In this document: positions 8,652-17,822 of the stretch, piece by piece | Numbering within the stretch: the stretch's first letter is position 1 | How the letters are laid out: each line of letters begins with the position of its first letter | Source: an uncultured Lachnospiraceae bacterium | Lineage (GTDB): Bacteria; Bacillota; Clostridia; Lachnospirales; Lachnospiraceae | DNA: 64,000 nt | Direction: 5' to 3' | NCBI GenBank assembly: GCA_900319245.1 | Contig: ONNQ01000001.1 | Span: 62,001-126,000, forward strand | Made by a program: the position numbers and the translations under genes | The notes under the pieces: model-generated | What the model was told of the DNA's origin: nothing | What the model saw: the letters and a program-made list of their open reading frames with translations, nothing else | Databases searched by the model: none

Positions 8652-9407
8652 ATGGTGGATTTTGTCGGAGCGGGGCCGGGGGCGCCGGACCTGATCACGT
8701 TGAGAGGACAAAAAAAGATCGAAGAGGCGGATGTGATCATCTATGCGGGATCGCTTGTCAATCCGGCGCTGCTGGAAGCGGCCAAGCCCGGCTGCGAGAT
8801 CTATGACAGCGCAAAAATGACTCTGGAAGAAGTCATCGCCGTTATGGAGAGAGCGGAAAAAGAGGGCCGCAGGATCGTGCGTCTTCACACAGGAGATCCG
8901 TCTGTGTACGGCGCCATTCGGGAGCAGATGGCAGAACTGGAGAAAAGAAATATCCCTTATGCGGTGACGCCGGGCGTCAGCTCATTCTGCGGCGCGGCAG
9001 CGGCGCTGGAAATGGAGTATACCCTGCCAGGTGTCTCGCAGAGCGTGATCCTGACGCGCATGGCGGGGAGGACCAAAGTGCCGGAAAAGGAATCCATCGA
9101 GTCCTTTGCGGCGCATCAGGCGACTATGGTGCTCTTTCTGAGCAGCGGCCGGATCCCGGAACTCGTGGAGCGGTTGATCGCGGGCGGTTATACGGCTGAT
9201 ACGCCGGCGGCGCTGGTCTACAAGGCGACATGGCCCGAAGAGCGCAAATGGGTCTGTACGCTGGGAACATTGGCGCAGACCGCAGAGGAGAACGGCATCG
9301 ACAGGACGGCACTGGTCATTGTCGGGGATGTGGTCCGCCAGAGCGGATTTGAGAGATCGAAGCTGTACGACGGATCATTTACAACCGGTTTCAGGGAAGG
9401 AAAGTGA
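8652..9407 (+). CDS. cbiF: Cobalt-precorrin-4 C11-methyltransferase
   Basis: This is a 251-residue tetrapyrrole methylase that methylates C-11. The family P-loop-like motif VGAGPGAPDLITLRG opens the protein; LHTGDPSVYGA and TPGVSSFCGAAA are the SAM-site blocks that mark CbiF/CobM. AAGGTGAAG precedes the ATG at 8652. It is followed at once by the btuC permease gene, which places uptake genes inside the biosynthetic operon. Confidence 0.95.
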   Translation: MVDFVGAGPGAPDLITLRGQKKIEEADVIIYAGSLVNPALLEAAKPGCEIYDSAKMTLEEVIAVMERAEKEGRRIVRLHTGDPSVYGAIREQMAELEKRNIPYAVTPGVSSFCGAAAALEMEYTLPGVSQSVILTRMAGRTKVPEKESIESFAAHQATMVLFLSSGRIPELVERLIAGGYTADTPAALVYKATWPEERKWVCTLGTLAQTAEENGIDRTALVIVGDVVRQSGFERSKLYDGSFTTGFREGK

Positions 9408-9438
9408 AGTCGGAATTGAAGGAAGCGAAGCCAAAAAC

Positions 9439-10467
9439 ATGAAGCAGGAACTTACAGATGCCCAAAGAAAACAGAATAGGGGTTTTGCGATAGTATTTGC
9501 AGTGCTCATCCTGGCAGTTCTGGCCGGTGCAGTGCTCAGCACAGCGCTGGGCAGTGCCTCGATCGAACCGGGAAGGATCATGGAGATCCTCGCGGGAGGC
9601 GGAAGTGTGCAGGAGAGGAATATTTTAACACAGATCCGGCTGCCGAGGATGTGTATGACGATCCTTCTGGGCGGCGCGCTGGCAGTGTCCGGATATCTGC
9701 TGCAGACCTTCTTCGGAAATCCCATTGCGGGGCCGTATGTGCTGGGAATCTCCTCAGGCGCGAAGCTTTTTGTCTGCGCAGTGATGCTCACGGTCGTGGG
9801 AAAGAGCGGCAGGTCTTCAAGTGCCATTCTGGTGCTCGCGGCGTTTGCGGGCTCTTTGGCAGCAACGGGCTTGATCGTGGGGCTGTCGCGGTATGTCCGC
9901 CACATGGCGTCTCTCCTTGCGGCCGGTATTATGATCGGCTATATCTGTAACGCATTGACGGACTTTCTGGTTACGTTTGCTGAGGACGCGCAGATCGCGA
10001 ACCTTCGCGGCTGGTCTCAGGGAAGCTTTTCGGGAATGGACTGGAAGAGTGTGGCTGCCGCAGCAGTGATCGTGGCTGCCGCGATGACGCTCACGATACT
10101 GTGCAGCAAGCCGATCGGCGCCTTTGAACTTGGCGAGGCTTACGCGGCCAGCATGGGCGTCAATGTGCGCATGTACAGAGTGGTCCTGATCATGCTCTCC
10201 AGCCTTCTGTCCGCCTGTGTGACGGCCTTTGCGGGACCTGTGTCCTTTGTGGGCATTGCAGTGCCCTTTCTGATGCGGAAGAGCCTGCGCAGTTCCAGAC
10301 CGCTTGTTATGGTGCCGGCGTGCTTTCTGGGCGGGGCGGTCTTCTGCCTCTATGCGGACCTGATCGCACGGATGATGTTTGCGCCGACGGAACTCAATAT
10401 CAGCACAGTGACGTCTTTGATCGGAGCGCCTGTAGTCATATATATGCTGGCAGTAAGGAAAAGGTGA
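9439..10467 (+). CDS. btuC: BtuC-like ABC transporter permease (FecCD family)
   Basis: This membrane permease of 342 residues has about nine to ten hydrophobic segments. FecCD family blocks are visible: RLPRMCMTILLGGALAVSG, LGISSGAKLF, WSQGSFSGMDW and FAGPVSFVGIAVPFLMR. The chosen ATG at 9439 gives a normal length; the open frame before it overlaps cbiF and has no transporter similarity. The ribosome site is not strong. It pairs with btuF upstream and the ATPase domain 6 nt downstream. Confidence 0.92.
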   Translation: MKQELTDAQRKQNRGFAIVFAVLILAVLAGAVLSTALGSASIEPGRIMEILAGGGSVQERNILTQIRLPRMCMTILLGGALAVSGYLLQTFFGNPIAGPYVLGISSGAKLFVCAVMLTVVGKSGRSSSAILVLAAFAGSLAATGLIVGLSRYVRHMASLLAAGIMIGYICNALTDFLVTFAEDAQIANLRGWSQGSFSGMDWKSVAAAAVIVAAAMTLTILCSKPIGAFELGEAYAASMGVNVRMYRVVLIMLSSLLSACVTAFAGPVSFVGIAVPFLMRKSLRSSRPLVMVPACFLGGAVFCLYADLIARMMFAPTELNISTVTSLIGAPVVIYMLAVRKR

Positions 10468-10473
10468 TCCCAA

Positions 10474-12684
10474 ATGGAGAGATTTCTGCATCTGCACGGC
10501 CTTTCGGTGGGATATCCCACGCGGAAGGTCCTTGAGAATATCGAACTGGAAATTGAAAAGGGGGAGATCCTGACTCTGATCGGTCCCAACGGAGCAGGCA
10601 AATCCACGCTCCTGAAAAGCATCAGCGGGCAGCTGCCGCTGCTTGCCGGCTCGGTCCTGATGCAGGGCCAGGATCTGGCAAAATGCGATGCGAAAGAGAG
10701 AGCAAGGAAAATGGCGGTCGTCCTGACAGAAGCAATCCGGCCGGAGTACATGACCTGCCGCGAAGTATGCGCGGCGGGCCGTTACCCCTATACGGGACGC
10801 ATGGGAATCCTGCGCAGGGAAGACGAGGAGGCCGTGGACCGCGCGATGGCCCGCATGAAGGTGGAGGACCTTGCGGAGCGGGATTTTGGCGCGATCAGCG
10901 ACGGGCAGAAGCAGCGGGTGCTTGTGGCAAGGGCGCTTGCGCAGGAGACGCCGGTCCTTCTCATGGATGAGCCCACCTCTTACCTGGACATTCGCTACAG
11001 GACGGAGCTGATGGAAACCCTGCGCGGACTTGCCGCAGAAGGGAAGACGATCCTGATGTCCCTGCACGAGATCGATCTGGCTCTGGAAGTCAGCGACAGA
11101 CTCCTGTGCGTAAAGGAAGGCGGCGAAGTATTCTGCGGAACGCCGCAGGAGGTGCTGACCGGTGAGAGGATCCGGGATTTGTTTGACATGCCTGCCGGAA
11201 TGTACGAGAAACTCTTTAAAGAAAAGGCAGGTCAGGCAGCCCTTACACAGCAGGACCACACATTCTTCGCGAACCGAAGCTGCAAGTATTTTCCCTGCCA
11301 CAAGACGGAGGACACAGACAACTTCAACTGCCTGTTTTGTTACTGTCCCCTCTATGCGATGGGGCCGGACTGCGGCGGCAGTTTCCGCTACACGAAGAAA
11401 GGCGTCAAGGACTGCACGGGATGTCTTGTGCCCCATAGAAGGGAGAACTATCCGGTCATTATGGAAAAGCTGCGGGCCTTTTACCGCCGTGGACAGGGGA
11501 ACATGGAACCAGATATCCCGGCCATTCTGGAAACCGTCAACAGCGCGGAATCTCTGGCGGACTGCATGCACGGGATTACAAAGCCGGATGCAGAAATGGC
11601 GCGCCTTGTGCGGGCCGACCTGGACAGCCTTGCCATGCCGCCCGGAAGCCTTGGCCAGATAGAGACGGCGGCCATTCGCATGGCCTCGATCACAGGGAAG
11701 CGCAGGCCCTGCGCGGAGCGCAGAAGGATCATCGTCCTCTGCGCGGACAACGGCCTTGTGGAAGAGGGAATCGGGAGTGCGCCGCAGGAAGTGACCGCCG
11801 CGCAGGCCGTCAATATGACCTTTGGTCTTACCGGTATGTCTGCGATCGCAAGCGCAAGGGGCGACCAGGTGCAAGTCGCGGATATCGGGATCGCGACGCC
11901 CTACCACAGTGACAAGGTGCTCCCTCTCAAAGTCCGGGAGGGGACAGGAAATATCGTGAAAGGATCTGCTATGACCAGAGCGGAGGCCGAGCGGGCCATC
12001 CGGATCGGAATCGGGCTGGCCAGACAGGCCTCTATGGATGCGGTCGACATAGTCGGCGTCGGCGAGATGGGAATCGGGAACACGACGACTTCGGCGGCGG
12101 TGATCAGTGTTTTGACAGGCAGGTCGGCGGAAGAGGTGACCGGCTTTGGAGGCGGGATCACAGAGGAGGCCTTCCGGCACAAGGTGAAATGCGTGCGGAC
12201 GGCCATCACGGTGAATCGGCCGGATCCGGACGACCCGGTAGATATTCTCGCCAAAGTGGGCGGGCTGGACCTTGCCGCCATGTGCGGTGTATTCCTGGGT
12301 TGCGCCCGTTATCAGATCCCGGTCGTGATCGACGGGCTGATCTCCGCGGCGGCTGCATTGTGCGCCGTGCGGCTCTGCCCGGACAGCAAGCGCTATATGT
12401 TTCCGTCCCACCAGTCGGCGGATAGGGGATATGCGATCGCGATGGATGCGATCGGAATGGAAGCCTGGTTCAAACTGGATATGTGGCTTGGCGAGGGCAG
12501 CGGCTGTCCGATGGCGTTTGCGGTCATGGAGGCGGCGTGCGCGGTCCTGAGCCGCATGGCGACCTTTGAAAAGGCCGGTATTGACGACAGTTACCTGGAC
12601 AAGATCCGGGAAGACAGGAAACAGCAGGGATGTGATACAATATGCCGGCGCGAAGCGAAAGAGGAAAACGAGGAACGAGGATGA
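10474..12684 (+). CDS. btuD-cobT: Triple fusion: BtuD ABC ATPase, Cys-rich domain, CobT phosphoribosyltransferase
   Basis: Residues 1-255 are an ABC ATPase: Walker A GPNGAGKST (37-45), signature in the form ISDGQ (141-145) rather than LSGGQ, Walker B VLLMDEP (161-167) and His198. Residues about 262-325 hold a cysteine cluster (Cys270, 275, 286, 289, 291, 300, 314, 317) matching the 'cysteine-rich small domain' family found near cobalamin genes. Residues about 344-736 are CobT, which makes alpha-ribazole phosphate from nicotinate mononucleotide and a base such as dimethylbenzimidazole; the catalytic Glu is in LGEGSG (Glu674). Met344 is preceded by AGGGGA, so a free CobT might also be made. The fusion links corrinoid import to lower-ligand activation. 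Confidence 0.93.
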   Translation: MERFLHLHGLSVGYPTRKVLENIELEIEKGEILTLIGPNGAGKSTLLKSISGQLPLLAGSVLMQGQDLAKCDAKERARKMAVVLTEAIRPEYMTCREVCAAGRYPYTGRMGILRREDEEAVDRAMARMKVEDLAERDFGAISDGQKQRVLVARALAQETPVLLMDEPTSYLDIRYRTELMETLRGLAAEGKTILMSLHEIDLALEVSDRLLCVKEGGEVFCGTPQEVLTGERIRDLFDMPAGMYEKLFKEKAGQAALTQQDHTFFANRSCKYFPCHKTEDTDNFNCLFCYCPLYAMGPDCGGSFRYTKKGVKDCTGCLVPHRRENYPVIMEKLRAFYRRGQGNMEPDIPAILETVNSAESLADCMHGITKPDAEMARLVRADLDSLAMPPGSLGQIETAAIRMASITGKRRPCAERRRIIVLCADNGLVEEGIGSAPQEVTAAQAVNMTFGLTGMSAIASARGDQVQVADIGIATPYHSDKVLPLKVREGTGNIVKGSAMTRAEAERAIRIGIGLARQASMDAVDIVGVGEMGIGNTTTSAAVISVLTGRSAEEVTGFGGGITEEAFRHKVKCVRTAITVNRPDPDDPVDILAKVGGLDLAAMCGVFLGCARYQIPVVIDGLISAAAALCAVRLCPDSKRYMFPSHQSADRGYAIAMDAIGMEAWFKLDMWLGEGSGCPMAFAVMEAACAVLSRMATFEKAGIDDSYLDKIREDRKQQGCDTICRREAKEENEERG

Positions 12685-13691
12685 CTTTACATAACTGGAT
12701 CCTGTGCAGAATGGGCAGCATATTGATCGGCGCGGGGCTGGATCTTCTGATCGGGGATCCGCAGTGGATGCCGCATCCGGTGCGCTGGATGGGAAGCCTC
12801 ATCGCGGCGCTTGAAAAGCTCCTGCGCCTGGACGGGGATTCACCGGTGGTCGAGAGGATCAAGGGCGGCGTGCTCGCGGTATTCGTCCTCTCCATCGTGA
12901 CGCAGATCTCGTGGGGCCTGCTCGCGAGAGTCTACGCGGTGCATATGCTGGCGGGCATCGCACTGGAATCCATCCTGTGTTGCTACGCGCTGGCTGCAAG
13001 GAGTCTGCGGGACGCCTCTATGGACGTCTACAGGCCTCTCGTGGCGGACAGGCCCGCGCCTGCATCGGGTCAAAACATAGAAAAGGCCCGCCACGCTGTC
13101 TCCATGATCGTGGGCCGCGATACAACGGTTCTTGACCAGAAAGGCATCATTCGCGCAGCAGTAGAAACAGTGGCCGAGAACACGGCAGACGGCGTGATCG
13201 CCCCCCTGTTCTACATGATGCTGGGCGGCGCAGCCGGCGCTATGGCCTACAAGGCGGTCAACACCATGGATTCCATGATCGGATATAAGAATGAGAAATA
13301 TCAGTATTTTGGCACAGTGGCAGCCAGACTGGACGATGCAGCAGGCTTTATACCGGCGAGACTGAGCGGCCTTTTGCTGGTGGCGGCGGCCGGACTGACC
13401 GGCATGGATGCGGCTGGCGCGTGGCGGATCTTCAAGCGGGACCGCTACGCCCACAAGAGCCCCAATTCGGCCCAGTCGGAGAGCGCCTGCGCGGGTGCGT
13501 TGGGCGTGCAGCTGGCGGGAGACGCGGTGTATTTTGGCCAGGTTGTGAAGAAGCCTTTTATAGGAGATCCGACCAGAGAGATCGAAGCCGAAGACATCCC
13601 GCGAGCCAATCGCCTCATGTTCGCAGCCTCGGGCCTGTGTCTTGTGCTTGTGACCGTATGTCTTGTGGCCGCAGCGCTGGTGATGCGATAA
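12681..13691 (+). CDS. cbiB: Adenosylcobinamide-phosphate synthase
   Basis: CbiB attaches aminopropanol phosphate to adenosylcobyric acid at the membrane. The 336-residue product is hydrophobic and shows the family blocks LLIGDPQWMPHPVRWMG, AVETVAENTADGVIAPLFY and AYKAVNTMDSMIGY. The ATG at 12681 overlaps the stop of the preceding gene as ATGA, with GAGGAACGAGG upstream, so translation is coupled. An ATG 39 nt earlier is open but lies within the preceding gene and adds a charged tail. Confidence 0.94.
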   Translation: MTLHNWILCRMGSILIGAGLDLLIGDPQWMPHPVRWMGSLIAALEKLLRLDGDSPVVERIKGGVLAVFVLSIVTQISWGLLARVYAVHMLAGIALESILCCYALAARSLRDASMDVYRPLVADRPAPASGQNIEKARHAVSMIVGRDTTVLDQKGIIRAAVETVAENTADGVIAPLFYMMLGGAAGAMAYKAVNTMDSMIGYKNEKYQYFGTVAARLDDAAGFIPARLSGLLLVAAAGLTGMDAAGAWRIFKRDRYAHKSPNSAQSESACAGALGVQLAGDAVYFGQVVKKPFIGDPTREIEAEDIPRANRLMFAASGLCLVLVTVCLVAAALVMR

Positions 13692-13726
13692 GTGAAACTT
13701 ACGGAAAGTACGGAAAGCGTGTGTTT

Positions 13727-15583
13727 ATGGAACGAGAAGTACATATCATCTATTTCACAAAGACAGGCGGCGAACTGGCCGGCAGGATCGCGGCCGACGT
13801 AGCGGCGAACTGCCCTGGTATGGAGTCTGTCTCTAAAGTATGCGGGAAAGGAATCCTGCAGGACTGGACCGCGGAGCATTTCCGCCAGGGGAACGTCCTT
13901 CTGTTCATCGGCGCCTGTGGGATCGCCGTGCGCGCCATCGCTCCGCATATCGGCGGGAAGGATACGGATCCGGCGGTGCTGGTCATGGATGAGAAGGGGA
14001 GGCATGTGATTTCCGTCCTGTCCGGCCATTTGGGCGGCGCCAATGCGTGGGCCCGCAGGATCGCAAGTATGACCGGTGCGGAGCCCGTCCTGACGACGGC
14101 GACCGACGCGGAAAGTCTGTTCGCCGTGGACCTTTTTGCAAAGCGCAATGGCCTGCAGATCGACGATTTGAAGAAGGCCAAGCGTTTCAGCGCCTGCCTG
14201 CTTGCAGAGGGGAAGGGCACACTGTTGCTTCCCCATGCGTATGCACAGGATCTGTCCTTTGAAGGGCAGACGCCGACGGAGATAGAAGTATGCGGCTTCG
14301 GAGAAGTGCTGCGGGAAGAAAGCGCACCGGAATCCGGGAATCCGGCACAGAAACCCTTTGAGAAGGAGAACGTTGTGATTGTCTCGCCTTCCGCAGCTGC
14401 GGACGACGTTCTGCACCTCATTCCCCGCTGCATTGTGCTGGGAATGGGCTGCCGCAAGGGAAAGTCTGCCCAGACACTCACACAGTTCGCCCTCGATACA
14501 CTGGCGCAGCTCGGCCTTGACCGCCGCGCAGTCTGCGCCATTGCCTCGATCGATGTCAAAAAAGAGGAGCCGGGCCTTCTCTCCCTGGCCGAATCACTCG
14601 GCGTGCCCTTCGAGACCTTCGACGCACAGACGCTGGAAAGCGAAAGCGTAGAGAACTGGACCTTTGCAGAATCGGCGCGCGTACAGGAAGCGGTCGGCGT
14701 TGACAATGTCTGCGAGAGAGCGGCCGCCGCGGCAGGTGCGCACCGAATTCTTCTGGGGAAAACGGCGCGGGATGGCATGACCATATGTGTGGGAATGCGC
14801 CAGGTGGCGCTGTCCTGGGACGCAGAGGAAGAAAAGAGCCAAACCGGAAAGACGCTGTACGTGGTCGGAATCGGCCCCGGAAGCAGAGAGGGTATGACGG
14901 GGGAAGCCGAAAGCGCACTGGCGCAGAGCGACACAATTGTCGGCTATACAGTCTACAATGACCTTGTGAAGCCGTTCTTCCCCCATAAGAGGTATATGAC
15001 AACGCCCATGACCGGCGAAGAGAAGAGATGCCGGATGGCGCTGGAGGAGGCGGCGGACGGACACACCGTGGCGTTGATCTGCAGCGGCGATCCGGGCGTG
15101 TACGGCATGGCCGGACTGGTGTTTACGATGGCAGAGGAATTCCCGGAGGTGAACGTGGAGGTCATCAGCGGCGTTACGGCCGCAACGAGCGGCGCCGCGC
15201 TTCTGGGCGCGCCGCTGATCCACGACTTTGCGGTGATCAGTCTCAGCGACCGGCTGACGCCCTGGGATAAGATCGAAAGGAGGCTGCGCGCGGCTGCAGA
15301 GGCTGATCTTTGCATCGTCCTCTACAATCCTTCGAGCAGGGGCCGCAAGGATCACCTGCACAGGGCGGCACAGATTCTCATAGAACAGCTGCCCGAGAGC
15401 CGGGTCTGCGGCATTGCGGACCGCATCGGCAGAGAGGGCGAGAAGACCAGAGTGCTGACACTGGGGGAACTGGCAGAGGCGGAAACAGATATGTTCTCCA
15501 CCGTCTTTATTGGAAACAGCAGCACACGGCAGTTGGGAAACAAAATGGTGACGCCGCGCGGCTACCGTTCGGAGAAAGACTGA
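13727..15583 (+). CDS. cbiGH: Fusion of cobalt-precorrin-5A hydrolase (CbiG) and precorrin-3B C17-methyltransferase (CbiH)
   Basis: Residues 1 to about 365 are CbiG, which opens the lactone and releases the C-20 fragment (IYFTKTGGELA, GACGIAVRAIAPH, SVLSGHLGGANAWA, LGMGCRKGKSAQT). From about residue 375 the protein is CbiH, which drives ring contraction by C-17 methylation (VVGIGPGSREGMT, CSGDPGVYGMAG, SGVTAATSGAALLGAPL). The ATG at 13727 gives 618 residues; the frame upstream overlaps cbiB in another frame and is not used. CbiH acts just before CbiF, and CbiG just after, so the fusion joins enzymes acting around the same intermediate. Confidence 0.93.
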   Translation: MEREVHIIYFTKTGGELAGRIAADVAANCPGMESVSKVCGKGILQDWTAEHFRQGNVLLFIGACGIAVRAIAPHIGGKDTDPAVLVMDEKGRHVISVLSGHLGGANAWARRIASMTGAEPVLTTATDAESLFAVDLFAKRNGLQIDDLKKAKRFSACLLAEGKGTLLLPHAYAQDLSFEGQTPTEIEVCGFGEVLREESAPESGNPAQKPFEKENVVIVSPSAAADDVLHLIPRCIVLGMGCRKGKSAQTLTQFALDTLAQLGLDRRAVCAIASIDVKKEEPGLLSLAESLGVPFETFDAQTLESESVENWTFAESARVQEAVGVDNVCERAAAAAGAHRILLGKTARDGMTICVGMRQVALSWDAEEEKSQTGKTLYVVGIGPGSREGMTGEAESALAQSDTIVGYTVYNDLVKPFFPHKRYMTTPMTGEEKRCRMALEEAADGHTVALICSGDPGVYGMAGLVFTMAEEFPEVNVEVISGVTAATSGAALLGAPLIHDFAVISLSDRLTPWDKIERRLRAAAEADLCIVLYNPSSRGRKDHLHRAAQILIEQLPESRVCGIADRIGREGEKTRVLTLGELAEAETDMFSTVFIGNSSTRQLGNKMVTPRGYRSEKD

Positions 15584-15661
15584 GATGACGGCTCGCACTG
15601 TGAGTTTTCACGGAGAAAGGCTGAGACGACGGCTCGCACGGCGAGTCTTTACGGAGAAAGG
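15580..15661 (+). repeat. Two-copy 41-bp tandem repeat between cbiGH and cbiJET
   Basis: Units at 15580-15620 and 15621-15661 read CTGAGAYGACGGCTCGCAC at the start and ACGGAGAAAGG at the end; they differ at only a few positions. The repeat begins in the stop codon of cbiGH. Each unit has a mini-hairpin of the form CTCGCAC..GAG, and the second unit supplies the GGAGAAAGG ribosome site of the next gene. Confidence 0.85.
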
Positions 15662-15669
15662 AACAGGAT

Positions 15670-17820
15670 ATGAGAGATTTTGGCACAGAAATTCTCCTCT
15701 TTGCAGGGACAACAGAAGGACGGGAGCTGGCGGACATTCTCGCGGGCGCAGGCGTGCGCTGCACGGTGAGCGTGGCGACGGAGTATGGGGCCCAGATCCT
15801 GGGACCCGGCGACGGGCGGACCGTCCTCAAGGGGCGACTCACAGAGGAGCAGATGGAATTTTTGATCCGCGAGGAGGCGTTTACCTGCGTCGTGGATGCG
15901 ACCCATCCCTTCGCAACACAAGTGTCCAGGCAGATCAAGGAGGCGTGCACAGCGACCGGCACGGCGTATCTGCGTCTCGCGAGGGAGACAGCGGATACTC
16001 TGCCGGTCAGCGGATTCGGCATATATGAGGCGGCGACCATTCAGGAGGCGGCGCAGATCCTTCGCGGCATTTCCGGAAATCTGTTCCTGACGACCGGAAG
16101 CAAGGACCTGCCGGCTCTGACGGAAGGGATCGGGGACCCGGAAAGGATCTATGTGCGCGTACTGCCCTCTGTGGAGAGCCTGAAAACCTGCATGGAGTGC
16201 GGAATACCGGTCAACCATCTCGTCGCGATGCAGGGCCCCTTCACACAGGAAATGAATGTGGCGACGCTCAGACAGATCGATGCAGGCGCGATTGTGACCA
16301 AGGAGAGCGGCAAAGTGGGTGGATTTGACGACAAGATCGCGGCGGCGAAGGAAGTGGGAATTCCCGCGGTCGTGATCAAGAATCCGGAGCGTGATCTTCC
16401 AAGGGAAGAAAAGCTGTCTTTTGACCAGACCCTGCAGCGCCTTGCGAAGATCACCGGCGTGAGTGCGGTTGCCAAAGAAGTGCAGACCCCCGGCGCCAAG
16501 CACAGTGGCGAAGAGAGCCAGGACGATGGGGAGGCAGGCCCACGGGCGCGGGACTATGTGATGGTTGCAGTAGGCCCCGGTGACGAGAGGCACCTGACAG
16601 ACGCGGCAAGACATGCGGTGGATAAGGCGGATATCGTCTTCGGCGCGCCGTCGGTCCTGGAGCGGGCGAAAAGGAGCGGTCTTCTGGGCAGCGGCAAGCG
16701 ATGCGAGCCGTATTATAAAGCGGCGCAGGTGATTCCCTGCATGAAGGCGCAACCGGCGTATCGCCACGCGGCAGTCCTGTTGTCAGGAGATACGGGCCTT
16801 TACAGTGGCGCGGCACAGCTGCGCAAGGCACTGGAGGCAGAAGAAGAGCCCTGCCGCGTCAGCTATCTGCCCGGCATTTCGTCTGTAAATGCGCTCGCGG
16901 CCGCCTTGCAGGTGACCTGGGAAGATGCAGTGATACTCAGCACCCATGGGCGGGAGCGGGACGTGATCGGACATCTACGCAGAGAACCCAAGGTCTTTTT
17001 GTTAGTGGGAGGCCTGCAGGGCCTTCAGGATACGGCAAAGCGCCTGCGGGAGGCCATCGATCGAGGCGTGCTTCCGCCGTCCATCCGCATCGGCTGCGGA
17101 TACAACCTTGCAGCGAAGGAAGAAGAAGCAGGATTTGTCCTTTTGGAGCATTTGGAACAAATGGACAGGCAGGGACTCTACATTCTGTATCTGGAGAACC
17201 CGGCGGCGGTGCGCAGCGCTGTGACGCCGGGCATGGAAGATGAGGCTTTCCAAAGGGCCTCCCAAGCGGTTGTCCCCATGACCAAAGAGGAGGTGCGCGT
17301 GCTGGCATTGAGCCGCCTGCGCCTTCATCGCCATACGGTGCTCTATGATATCGGCGCCGGAACGGGATCTGTGAGCGTGGAGGCGGCAAGGCTTTGCCCG
17401 GATGCGCAGATCTATGCGGTGGAGAAGAAGCCGGAGGCGGTGGAGATCCTGCGCGAGAACCTGAACCGCTATTGTCTTCACAGCGTGCATGTCGTGGAAG
17501 CGGCAGCGCCGGAGGGACTGGGGGATCTTCCTGCGCCGACCCACGTCTTCATCGGCGGAAGCGGCGCTGCACTGCCGGACATTTTACGGGCTGTGCTGGG
17601 CAAGAATCCGCGCGTGCGCATTGTCCTTACCTGTGTGACGCTGGAGACCCTGGCCCAGGCCATGCAGGCCGCCCGGGAGCTCCCGGTCACGGAGCCGCAA
17701 GTGCGCCAGATTGCAGTGAGCCGCGCGGAGACGGTGGGCCCCTATCACATGATGAAAGCGCAGAACCCGGTGTATATCATCGACTTTGAGGGACGCGCCG
17801 CTTCGATCATCCAGAGGTGA
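15670..17820 (+). CDS. cbiJET: Triple fusion of precorrin-6A reductase (CbiJ) and precorrin-6Y methyltransferase/decarboxylase (CbiE-CbiT)
   Basis: Residues 1 to about 255 are CbiJ, the NAD(P)H-dependent reductase (LLFAGTTEGRELADIL, DATHPFA, TGSKDLPALT). Residues about 293-500 are CbiE (VAVGPGDERHLTDAA), the C-5 methylase. Residues about 537-716 are CbiT, with the SAM motif YDIGAGTGSVSVEAA (559-573), which methylates C-15 and removes the C-12 acetate carboxyl. CbiET fusions (CobL) are common; adding CbiJ at the N-terminus is rarer. The ATG at 15670 follows GGAGAAAGG. The product would carry the intermediate through three consecutive steps. Confidence 0.93.
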   Translation: MRDFGTEILLFAGTTEGRELADILAGAGVRCTVSVATEYGAQILGPGDGRTVLKGRLTEEQMEFLIREEAFTCVVDATHPFATQVSRQIKEACTATGTAYLRLARETADTLPVSGFGIYEAATIQEAAQILRGISGNLFLTTGSKDLPALTEGIGDPERIYVRVLPSVESLKTCMECGIPVNHLVAMQGPFTQEMNVATLRQIDAGAIVTKESGKVGGFDDKIAAAKEVGIPAVVIKNPERDLPREEKLSFDQTLQRLAKITGVSAVAKEVQTPGAKHSGEESQDDGEAGPRARDYVMVAVGPGDERHLTDAARHAVDKADIVFGAPSVLERAKRSGLLGSGKRCEPYYKAAQVIPCMKAQPAYRHAAVLLSGDTGLYSGAAQLRKALEAEEEPCRVSYLPGISSVNALAAALQVTWEDAVILSTHGRERDVIGHLRREPKVFLLVGGLQGLQDTAKRLREAIDRGVLPPSIRIGCGYNLAAKEEEAGFVLLEHLEQMDRQGLYILYLENPAAVRSAVTPGMEDEAFQRASQAVVPMTKEEVRVLALSRLRLHRHTVLYDIGAGTGSVSVEAARLCPDAQIYAVEKKPEAVEILRENLNRYCLHSVHVVEAAAPEGLGDLPAPTHVFIGGSGAALPDILRAVLGKNPRVRIVLTCVTLETLAQAMQAARELPVTEPQVRQIAVSRAETVGPYHMMKAQNPVYIIDFEGRAASIIQR

Positions 17821-17822
17821 AC

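Noticed and set aside
9817..12411. Very long open frame on the minus strand
   Set aside because: It mirrors btuC and btuD-cobT, whose domains are clear on the plus strand; the minus translation is rich in His, Arg and Pro with no domain and is a by-product of GC-rich codon use.
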